The notes beneath the pieces are model-generated. The model was not told the origin of the DNA, searched no databases, and saw only the letters and a list, made by a program, of their open reading frames with translations. A stretch of 64,000 bases of DNA from CAIYZT01 sp947461435. Its GTDB lineage: Bacteria > Pseudomonadota > Alphaproteobacteria > Rhodobacterales > Rhodobacteraceae. The first letter of the stretch is position 1, and each line of letters begins with the position of its first letter. This document shows, in pieces, positions 10,101-16,175 of this stretch. The stretch lies in NCBI GenBank assembly GCA_965284435.1, contig OZ260083.1, forward strand, positions 3,472,001 to 3,536,000, given 5' to 3'. The position numbers were made by a program, and so were the translations under genes.

Positions 10101-13100
10101 CGGCCCAGATGGCCGCTGTGACCACCGCGGCCATCGCCGGGCTGGAAGGGGCCGATCTGGCAGCCTTGACAACGGCTCAGGCGGCTGCGCTGTCCTCGGG
10201 TCAGATCGCCGCCCTTGGCGCGGCCAACTTTGCCGAAATCGAAACCGCAGACCTTGCCGCACTGACCACCAGCGCCCTTCTTGGCCTGACCACGGATCAG
10301 CTTTCGGCCCTCAGCTCTGATCAGGTCGCCAGCCTGACCACGGCGCAGCTGCGCACCCTCAGCACCGCGCATATTCTGGCGCTGGAAAGCGAAGATATCG
10401 CGGCCGCGTCGACCGCCCAGATCGCGGCCCTGACCACGGCGCAGGCGGCTGTGCTGACCTCGGTCCAGATCGGGGCCATGACCTCGGCGCAGATCGCCGC
10501 CTTGACCACGGCGCAGATCGCGGCCCTGACAAGCACGGCCCTGACGGGGCTCGAATCCTCCGATGTGGGCGCTTTGACAACCGCGCAGGCCGCCGTGCTG
10601 ACCAGCGCACAGATCGCCGCCCTGACAAGCGACGCGATTGCCGCCTTTGACGCCGCCGATCTGGCCGCGCTGGGCACCTCTGCCATCCGCGGGCTGACGA
10701 CAGATCAGGTTGGCGCACTCGCCTCGGCCCAGATCGCTGGACTGACAACGGCGCAAATCGCGGCCCTGACCACGGCCCAGATCGCCCACATTGCAACCGG
10801 GGCCATTGCGGGCATGGGCACAGCGCAGGTCGCTGCCCTGTCCACAGCGCAGGTCGCCACCCTGTCCACCGATCAGATCTCTGCGCTGACCACGGCGGGC
10901 GTTGCGGCCCTGTCCACGGCCCAATTGGCCAAACTCTCCACCTCTCAGACCGAAGCGTTCAGCCCGGCGCAAGTGGCCGCCATGACCACCGCGCAGATGG
11001 CCAGCCTCTCCGTCGCTCAGCTGGGCAGCTTTGATACCGATGATATCGCAGCCTTGACCACGGCCCAGACCGCCACCCTGACAACCAAACAGGTCGCGGC
11101 CCTGACCACGGCCCAGATTGCCGCCTTGGAAACGGCAGATCTGGTCGCCCTGACAACCGCGCAATTGGCCAAGATCACCACCGCGCAGATCGCCGCGCTG
11201 ACCTCTGATCAGGTCGCAAGCCTGACGACCGCGCAGCTGGTGGGCCTGACGACCGCGCAATTGACGGCGCTGGATCTGGCCGATGTGACCGCAATGACCA
11301 CGGCGCAAGTGGCCGCGCTGACCACGGCACAGGTCGTGGGTCTGACGACAGCCCAGATTGCCGCCCTTGGCACAGACGATCTGGCGGCCATGACCACCGC
11401 GCAGGCGTCGGCCCTGACCTCGGCCCAGATCGTGGCCCTGTCGACGGGCCAGATTGCGGCCCTGACGACCGCGCAGATCGCGGCCCTTGGCACAGCGCAA
11501 CTCTCGCGGCTGGGCACCGATGACATGGGCGCGCTGACCACGGCACAGATCGCGGCCCTCAGCACGGCCCAGATTGCGGCCTTGTCCACGGCCCAGATTG
11601 CGGCCCTGTCCACCGATCAAATCGATGGTCTGTCCACCGCCCAGATCGCCAAGTTGACGACGGCGCAGATCACCGCCTTGTCGTCAGATCAGATCGCGGC
11701 CCTGACCACGGCGCAGATCGTGGCCCTGTCCACGGCCCAGATCGCGAAACTGGCGGCCGAAGATGTGGCGGCCTTGGCAACAGACCGCGTGGCCGCGCTG
11801 ACCACGGCCCAGATGGCCGCCTTGGGCTCCGCTCAGGTGGCGGCCTTTGGCACCGATCAGATCACGGCTCTGTCGACAGCACAGATCGCCGGGCTGACAT
11901 CGGGCAGTCTGGCAGGTCTGGAAGCGGCCGATCTGGCAGCCTTCAGCGCCGATCAGGCCGCCGCACTCAGCGGCGCGCAGATAGCCGCGCTCAGCACCGC
12001 CGCCCTGTCGCAGATGGAGGTCGAAGATCTGGCCGCCGTCACCACGGCCGCCCTGCGCAGCCTGACAACCGCCCAGATCGTGGCCCTGTCCTCTGATCAG
12101 ATCGCGGGCCTGACGACCGATCAGGTGGCCGCCTTGACCACGGCGCAACTGATGCGGGTGGAAACGGCCGATCTGGCCGCCCTGACCACAGATCAGATCG
12201 CGGCGCTGACCACAGCGCAGGTTGTGGTTCTGACCACCGATCAGATTGTGGCGCTTGACACGGCACAGATCGCCGCCCTGACCACGGACCAGATCGCCAA
12301 ATTGACCACCGCTCAGATCGTGGCCCTTGGCACCGATCAGATTGCCGCCCTGTCCAGCGATCAATTGGGCGCACTGACCCAAACGCAAATCACCGCTCTG
12401 GCGACAGAAGATGCCGCCGCGCTGGGCGTGGATCAGGTGACAGGGCTGTCCACGGCGCAGTTGGTCAAGTTCAGCGGTGCCCAGATTGCGGCCTTTGGCA
12501 CCTTGCAAATGGCCGCGCTTGGCACCGATCAGGTGGCGGCCCTGACCTCTGCCCAGATCATCGCCATGGCCACCGAACAGTTTGCCGCCCTGACCGTTGA
12601 TCAGATTGCCGCCCTGACCACGGCGCAAATCGCGCGGATCGAAACGACAGATCTGGCCGCCCTGTCCACCGATCAGATTCAGGCGATGACCACCGCCCAG
12701 ATCGCAACCCTGGGCTCGGCCCAGATCGCCGGCCTCAGCAGCGACCAAATCGCAGGTCTGACTACCGATCAAATCGGCGCGGTCACGGCCGGGGCCCTGG
12801 CCGGTCTTGCCACCGAAGATGTCGCGGCTCTGACCCTCGATCAGGCCGCGGCCCTGACCTCGGCGCAGATCGCCGCTTTGGGAACGGCCGGGGTGGCCGC
12901 CTTGGAAACTGCCGATCTGGCGGCCATCACCACCGATGCCCTCCAAGGCCTGTCCACGGCCCAGATCGTTGCCCTGACCACGGCGCAGGTCACCGCCTTG
13001 ACCACCGATCAGCTTGCGGCTTTGACCACCACGCAAGTGGCCCGGCTTGAAACCGCCGACGTCGCGGTGCTGTCCACCGATCAGATCGCGGCCCTGTCCA

Positions 13101-14089
13101 CAGGGCATATTGCGGTCCTGTCGTCGGCGCAGGTGGCCGCATTGGGCACCGATCAGGTGGCGGGCCTGACCACGGCGCAGGTGGCCGCCTTGACCACGGC
13201 GGCCATGGTGGGTCTGGGCACGGCCGATATCGTGGCCCTGACCACAGATCAGGCCGGCGCCCTGACCTCGGCCCAGATCGCTTCGCTGACCACGGGCGCC
13301 ATCGCCGCCCTTGAGCAAGAAGACATCGCAGCCCTGACCACATCAGCCCTTCAAGGGTTGACGACGGCGCAGGTCGTGGCCCTGTCCACCCGCCAGGTCG
13401 CGGGCCTGACAGCCGATCAACTCGCGGCGCTGACAACGGCGCAGATCACCAAACTGGAAACGGCCGATCTGGCCGCCCTGTCCACCGATCAGGTGGGCGC
13501 CCTTGCGACCAGTCAGGTGGCCGTTCTGTCCTCGGCGCAGATCTCTGCCCTGTCGACCGATCAGGTGGCTAGCCTGACGGCAGATCAGGTGGGGGCCCTG
13601 ACCGTGGCGGCCATGGCCGGTCTGGGCACCGATGACATCGCGGCCCTGACCTCGGATCAATCGGCGGCCCTTGGGTCTGCCCAGATCGCAAGCCTGTCGA
13701 CGGCCAAGATCCAGGCCCTGGAAACCGAGGATCTGGCGGCCTTGACCACCACGGCCATCGCAGGATTGTCGGCAGCGCAAATCGCCGCTCTCACCTCGGC
13801 TCAGGCAGCCTCCCTGACCACGGCGCAGGTGGCGTCATTGTCGACGGCGCAAATCGGGGCTTTGGCCGCGTCTCAGGTCACGGCCCTGTCCAGCGATGCC
13901 ATCGTGGCCCTGACCACCAGCCAGATGACCGCGCTTACCACGCTTCAGCTGCAATCCTTGACCACCGATCAGATTGTCGCGCTGCAGACGGCTGATATCG
14001 TGGCGCTGAACGCGGTGCAAACAGCCGCCTTCACCACAGCGCAGCTTGGCGTGATGAGCACGTCCCAACTCTCGGCGCTGTTCTTGTAA
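4172..14089 (+). CDS. Giant octapeptide-repeat protein (3305 aa), putative secreted Ser/Thr-rich fibre or adhesin
   Basis: The ATG at 4172 follows a GGAG ribosome binding site (4162-4165). A GTG 30 codons upstream is in frame but has no repeat character, so 4172 is preferred. After four residues the protein consists of 412 consecutive octapeptides with consensus A-[AG]-L-[ST]-[ST]-A-Q-[IVL], then the five-residue tail SALFL (4+3296+5=3305, with no slip in register). Octads carrying E-T-A-D recur at positions 1, 5 and 11 of a 17-octad (136-aa, 408-bp) higher-order repeat. I see no Cys, Trp or Tyr and very few charged residues besides Asp and Glu. There is no Sec signal peptide. The short hydrophobic C-terminus and the adjacent type I secretion genes suggest export by that route (inference). 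The divergent GT41 enzyme suggests O-glycosylation of its hundreds of Ser/Thr residues. No RTX motif is present. I do not recognise a characterised family. Confidence 0.85.
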   Translation: MSTIATLTTAQIAALSTAAIAGLTTAEVRSLTTAQIPALTTDQVQALTTAQTGALSSAQLAALSTDQIDALSTAQVAALSSSAMKGLETADIVALSTAQVAALSSAQLAAISTASLVKMQTRDLAALTTTAIAGLTTAQAAALTTAQVAALTTAQVAALSADAVSKFSSSSIGALSTAQISAFGTAQAAALTSAQVAGLTTDQVTVLSTAQVDALSSAALKGLETADAVAMTTAQMAVLSSDQLAAISTATIAKLETADLAALTTSALAGLTTAQAGALTSAQVAALTSAQVAVLSTADIAKLNAAGLGAMSTSQIAALTSKQAAALTSVQVAALTTAQIAALSTAQFATLSTTAIKGMETADVVAMTTAQAAVMTSGQLAALSTAAIAKIETADLAAMTADTVGGLTSSQTVALTSAQLAALSTAQLRALSAAAFSKIDAADLAALSTSQIAALRSTQIAGLGSAQIAALSTAQIAALTTTQITALSSSGLMGLETADAVALTTAQAAALSSTQLAAIGSSAIARMETADLAALTTSAVAGLTSAQSAALTGAQIAALTTAQLASLSVSAVANIDAVDIGSMTTAQIAALSTAQIAVLDSAQVAGLTTAQIAALSTAQVAALSTAGLTGLETADVVALSTAQAAVLTSSQVGALSTATLAKMETADLAALGSTAVRGLTSSQAAALTSAQVAALTTAQISALSTAAVAKLDAADVAALSTAQISALTSAQMTAMTTAQVGALTTAQVAALTTAQITGLTSAQIAGLSTAAIAALSTSQVAVMGTMQVSALTSAQIASLSTAQVAALTPSQIAKLSTAALRGLETADMVALTTAQAAVLTSAQIAAISSSAIGAMETADLAALTSTAILGLTTAQVGALGSAQVAALTTAQIAALSTAQVTKLSTGGMGALSSDQTATFTTTQIAALSTGQIAALSTSAVAGLTTAQIAALSSAQFSALTTAQVAALTTMQITSMSAVQIARLDTADVAAMATQQVAALSTAQIAGFSTAQIVAMTSAQIAALTTAQIASLSTTILGALETADFVALTTAQAAALSSSQILALGADDVAALETADLAALGTATLRALTSAQIAALGSAQIAALTTAQLTAMTTAQVSALSTAGLAALSTAKLAAMTAAQMAVLSSAQVAALTTAQVAGLTTAQVAALTAGALAGLETADAVALTTAQAAALSSAQVAALGTLPLAAMETADIAALGTAALKGLSTAQVSALTSAQVAALTTAQIAALSAAQVGKLPTAGIGAMSTAQIAALTTAQVAVLSSAQVAALTTAQTAALTTAQILALGTAALAGLTTADVVALTTAQAAVLTASQVAALGTAAVAALQTADLAALTTSALRGMTTAQIAALTSAQVAGLTTAQVAALTTAQVPKLSTAGIAAMTTAQVAVLTTAQMGALGSAQIAALTTAQVAALTTAQVAGLTTAAISGLETADIVALTTAQAAVLTSGQMAALGTGALAAMETADLAAVTSTALRGLSSAQAAALSGAQVQALTTAQVATLSTLAIAGLDAADLAGMTTAQLAAITSAQAAALTSGQIAALGTDQVADLTTAQVAALSSLAVAGLTTGDIVALTTAQAAVLTSAQMSALGTAAVAAFETEDLAAISTSALRGLTSAQLAALGTEHFAALSTAQMAALSATAILGAGTDSIGALGTDQTLALTTAQIAALTSAQIAALTTAQVAALGTAQIAAISSAAIGGLETADAEALTTAQAAALTSGQITGLDTASLAALETADLAAVTTTAVQGLTTAQMIALETAQVEALTTGQIAALTSAQITALTTDAITALTTAQTAALTTAQIAALTSAQIEAFSTAQIGALSTAQVAALGSAALAGLETADIEAFSTAQAAALGSSQVAALLPATIAAMETADLAAVTTSAIQGLTTDQMAALSSDQINALTTAQLAALGAAQVGAIDAADLATLGTATIAGLSTAQIAGLTADQIAALTTAQTAALTTAQMAAVTTAAIAGLEGADLAALTTAQAAALSSGQIAALGAANFAEIETADLAALTTSALLGLTTDQLSALSSDQVASLTTAQLRTLSTAHILALESEDIAAASTAQIAALTTAQAAVLTSVQIGAMTSAQIAALTTAQIAALTSTALTGLESSDVGALTTAQAAVLTSAQIAALTSDAIAAFDAADLAALGTSAIRGLTTDQVGALASAQIAGLTTAQIAALTTAQIAHIATGAIAGMGTAQVAALSTAQVATLSTDQISALTTAGVAALSTAQLAKLSTSQTEAFSPAQVAAMTTAQMASLSVAQLGSFDTDDIAALTTAQTATLTTKQVAALTTAQIAALETADLVALTTAQLAKITTAQIAALTSDQVASLTTAQLVGLTTAQLTALDLADVTAMTTAQVAALTTAQVVGLTTAQIAALGTDDLAAMTTAQASALTSAQIVALSTGQIAALTTAQIAALGTAQLSRLGTDDMGALTTAQIAALSTAQIAALSTAQIAALSTDQIDGLSTAQIAKLTTAQITALSSDQIAALTTAQIVALSTAQIAKLAAEDVAALATDRVAALTTAQMAALGSAQVAAFGTDQITALSTAQIAGLTSGSLAGLEAADLAAFSADQAAALSGAQIAALSTAALSQMEVEDLAAVTTAALRSLTTAQIVALSSDQIAGLTTDQVAALTTAQLMRVETADLAALTTDQIAALTTAQVVVLTTDQIVALDTAQIAALTTDQIAKLTTAQIVALGTDQIAALSSDQLGALTQTQITALATEDAAALGVDQVTGLSTAQLVKFSGAQIAAFGTLQMAALGTDQVAALTSAQIIAMATEQFAALTVDQIAALTTAQIARIETTDLAALSTDQIQAMTTAQIATLGSAQIAGLSSDQIAGLTTDQIGAVTAGALAGLATEDVAALTLDQAAALTSAQIAALGTAGVAALETADLAAITTDALQGLSTAQIVALTTAQVTALTTDQLAALTTTQVARLETADVAVLSTDQIAALSTGHIAVLSSAQVAALGTDQVAGLTTAQVAALTTAAMVGLGTADIVALTTDQAGALTSAQIASLTTGAIAALEQEDIAALTTSALQGLTTAQVVALSTRQVAGLTADQLAALTTAQITKLETADLAALSTDQVGALATSQVAVLSSAQISALSTDQVASLTADQVGALTVAAMAGLGTDDIAALTSDQSAALGSAQIASLSTAKIQALETEDLAALTTTAIAGLSAAQIAALTSAQAASLTTAQVASLSTAQIGALAASQVTALSSDAIVALTTSQMTALTTLQLQSLTTDQIVALQTADIVALNAVQTAAFTTAQLGVMSTSQLSALFL
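4424..14071 (+). repeat. Higher-order tandem repeat of 17 octads (408 bp) within the giant gene
   Basis: Using the xGLETAD-type octad as start marker, blocks begin at 4424, 4832, 5240, 5648, 6056, 6632, 7280, 7688, 8096, 8504, 8912, 9320, 9728, 10136, 10544, 11912, 12800, 13208 and 13616. Fourteen of the 18 complete intervals are exactly 17 octads. The other four are 24, 27, 57 and 37 octads, that is 17 plus 7, 10, 40 and 20. Copies have diverged at many octads, so the array is old or under diversifying change rather than freshly amplified. The basic unit is 24 bp. Confidence 0.9.
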
Positions 14090-14108
14090 CGCGCGGCCTA
14101 TCTGCAAA

Positions 14109-14144
14109 AAAAGGGGGCCCTGCCGCATCGCAGGGCCCCCTTTT
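14109..14144 (+). terminator. Strong intrinsic terminator after the giant gene
   Basis: A perfect inverted repeat (arms 14109-14123 and 14130-14144, six-base loop) contains a GGGGGCCCTGC stem. It is flanked by an A-run on the left and TTTT on the right. It starts 20 bases after the giant gene's stop codon. The A-run gives a U-run on the opposite strand, so it could act in both directions. Confidence 0.85.
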
Positions 14145-14176
14145 GTCATCCTTGATCCTTGGTCAAAGGCGCCCAT

Positions 14177-14206
14177 AAAAAAAGACCCGCACAAGACGGG
14201 CCTTTT
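14177..14206 (-). terminator. Intrinsic terminator of the type I secretion operon (minus strand)
   Basis: The stem AAAG-x-CCCG / CGGG-x-CTTT has one internal mismatch and a seven-base loop. The seven A residues at 14177-14183 become a U-run in minus-strand RNA. It lies 30 bases past the stop of the methyltransferase gene, the last gene of the minus-strand operon. Confidence 0.7.
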
Positions 14207-14236
14207 GCTGTTCATGGGTCTGGCGTGACCGCCAGA

Positions 14237-14845
14237 TCACCCCGGATTGACGGCCGTGGCCCACAAGGCAAAGGCGCCATCGCGCTGCACCTGCACTTGG
14301 GCAAACCCTGCCGCCATCAGATGCTGGGCCAGCGTGCCGGCGGTAAAGCCGGTCTTGTGCCCCATGAAATCATTGCCGCCCGCAACCGAGGGTCGGAAGC
14401 CGTACAGCATGTCCAAAGCCGCGATCGGCCCCAAGGCCGAGATATAGGCGGTCCCCTCCAGATTGCCTTCGGCCACAAGGGCGGCCACCTGTTGCAGGTC
14501 TGGCATGGTCACCAAAGCAAACCCCATCGGCCGCAGCACACGCCGAAACTCGGCCAGGGCAAGGGGCACTTCATGGGCGCGCAGATGTTCCAGATTGTGC
14601 GCCGACCACACCGCATCGACCGAACCCGACGCCACCACCGACATATCGGTGATCGAGGCGACGATATCAGGGCCGACCTGCGGATCGATATCCAGACGCA
14701 GTTCCGACCAAAGACCTTGCGGAAAAAATGCGGCCGGCAGTTTGGACGGGTCGGCCGCACCGCAGCCGACATGCAAGACTTGCCGGGTCTGAACCGCGGC
14801 AATCGGGGTGGCACTGTGAACGTCAAGGGGGGTGGCTAGGGTCAT
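14237..14845 (-). CDS. Class I SAM-dependent methyltransferase
   Basis: This 202-residue protein fits a small Methyltransf_11-type enzyme. VLHVGCG near residue 23-29 is the SAM-binding motif I. LDID near 50 provides the acidic residue of motif II. VWSAHNLEHL near 80-89 is the typical motif after the fourth strand. It should transfer a methyl group from SAM in the cytoplasm; the substrate cannot be read from sequence. An AAAGG ribosome binding site precedes the ATG, and the gene starts ten bases after the stop of the HlyD-type gene, so it is the last gene of the secretion operon. Its position suggests it modifies the exported protein or its glycan (inference), but a housekeeping role is possible. 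Confidence 0.85.
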   Translation of the reverse strand: MTLATPLDVHSATPIAAVQTRQVLHVGCGAADPSKLPAAFFPQGLWSELRLDIDPQVGPDIVASITDMSVVASGSVDAVWSAHNLEHLRAHEVPLALAEFRRVLRPMGFALVTMPDLQQVAALVAEGNLEGTAYISALGPIAALDMLYGFRPSVAGGNDFMGHKTGFTAGTLAQHLMAAGFAQVQVQRDGAFALWATAVNPG

Positions 14846-14855
14846 GTTGGGCCTT

Positions 14856-16175
14856 TCATGGCTCGCGCAGGCTTTCCGACAGGCCGCGCTCTAGGGGATC
14901 AAGGAAGTAATCAAGGACAGTCCGTGTGCCGGTCTTGACCTCGGCGGAAAGGGTCATGCCCGGCACAAGATCTGCACCGGCGGGTAAAGGTCCGGGGGGG
15001 GACAAAAGGGAAATGCGGGCGGGATGCACCGCCTCGCCGCCGCCGTCCGGGGTCTGCGACACCGGACCCAGACTGTCGATCCGCCCTTGGGCCAAACCAA
15101 AACGGCGATAGGGGAAGGCGTCGATCTTCAATGACACCAGATCGCCCACCGCGATGCGGCCAATATCGGACGAGGGGATGGAAACATCGGCCACCAAACC
15201 GGCATCGGTGGGAATGATCACCACCAGGGGTTCGCTGTCTGTCAGAACCGCCCCGACCCCCCCTGCCGCCACCGAAACCACAACCCCGGCGCGCGGCGCG
15301 CGCAGCGCGCTCAACTCCGTCATGCGGTCCGCCTTGGACAGCGCATCTTCGATCTGGGTCAGCCGCAACCGCAGCCGGGGCAGCGCCTCTGCGGCGTCGC
15401 GCGGCAAATCCGCGGCAAACACGGCCCGGTCATCTTGGGCAGCGCGCAGACGGCGGGCAAGATCCGTTTGGCGGGCGGCCAGACCGCTCACCTCCGCCTC
15501 GGCCGCCAGACGGGCGGCCCGCGCGCTCAGCGCATCGATCTTTGGCCCAGCGCCCCGGCGGGCCAGATCCTCGCGCAGGGTTTCAACCTCGCGCGCGATC
15601 GACAGACGTTCGTCAAGGCCCGGGGCCATGGCCGCCAAGCTGGCCCCTTCGCGCTCCAAAGCGGCGATGGCGGCATCCAGACCTGCCCTGCGCGCAGCCG
15701 CAACCGCGCGCCGCTGCACCAATAGGGCCTTTTGCTGCGCGGCCTCGGGCGCGGTGTCGGTCATCTCGCCGCCCGAAAGCTCCGCCTCGTGGCGGGCGAT
15801 TTCCGCCGTCAGGCTCCGCCGCTCGGCGTCAAGGGCCGCGCGGTCCGCCTCGGGCAGGGTGGCGTCCAGACGGGCCAGAATCTGACCGCGCACCACCACA
15901 TCCCCCGGGCTGACCAGCAGCTCTGTCAAAACAGCCCGCGCGTTGGGGCGCATCAAGATCGCCGGGGCATCGGCCGCAATCCGGCCAGAGGCGGTGATGA
16001 CAACATCCACCGGCAAAACAGCGGCCGTGCCCACCAGAGCGGCCAAAAGCCCCAATCCCAAGGCGGGCCAAAGCCGCAACAGGCGCGGCGCCGGCGCGGC
16101 GATCAGCTGATCCAGATCAGACTGAAACGACAAGGCCAGCGGGCTGATGCGCGGGGGCTTTGGCAGGGCGGTCAT
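14856..16175 (-). CDS. HlyD-family type I secretion periplasmic adaptor
   Basis: This is a 439-residue membrane-fusion protein. A short cytoplasmic N-terminus and one transmembrane segment (about residues 35-60) are followed by a lipoyl-like half motif, a long Ala/Arg/Glu-rich coiled coil (about 100-290), a second lipoyl-like half (SALRAPRAGVV) and a beta-barrel with VPGMTLSAEVKTG near the C-terminus. That order is typical of HlyD/PrtE proteins bridging the inner-membrane ABC exporter and an outer-membrane TolC channel. The ATG at 16175 overlaps the stop of the ABC gene as ATGA, which favours it over an in-frame start 48 bases upstream. A TolC partner is not in this window. Confidence 0.9.
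   Translation of the reverse strand: MTALPKPPRISPLALSFQSDLDQLIAAPAPRLLRLWPALGLGLLAALVGTAAVLPVDVVITASGRIAADAPAILMRPNARAVLTELLVSPGDVVVRGQILARLDATLPEADRAALDAERRSLTAEIARHEAELSGGEMTDTAPEAAQQKALLVQRRAVAAARRAGLDAAIAALEREGASLAAMAPGLDERLSIAREVETLREDLARRGAGPKIDALSARAARLAAEAEVSGLAARQTDLARRLRAAQDDRAVFAADLPRDAAEALPRLRLRLTQIEDALSKADRMTELSALRAPRAGVVVSVAAGGVGAVLTDSEPLVVIIPTDAGLVADVSIPSSDIGRIAVGDLVSLKIDAFPYRRFGLAQGRIDSLGPVSQTPDGGGEAVHPARISLLSPPGPLPAGADLVPGMTLSAEVKTGTRTVLDYFLDPLERGLSESLREP

Noticed and set aside
7343..13318. Long open frames on the minus strand inside the giant gene (several hundred codons, Gly/Arg/Gln-rich)
   Set aside because: They are antisense images of the repeated codons; no ribosome binding sites, low-complexity products, and the plus frame explains the sequence fully.
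4184..14071. CRISPR-like array of 24-bp repeats
   Set aside because: The repeats are contiguous codon-phased units with no spacers and translate into one uninterrupted protein.
4172..14089. TAL-effector-like DNA-binding repeats (LTTAQIAAL resembles LTPEQVVAIAS)
   Set aside because: The period is 8, not about 34 residues, and there is no variable di-residue position or nuclear/secretion signal of that class.
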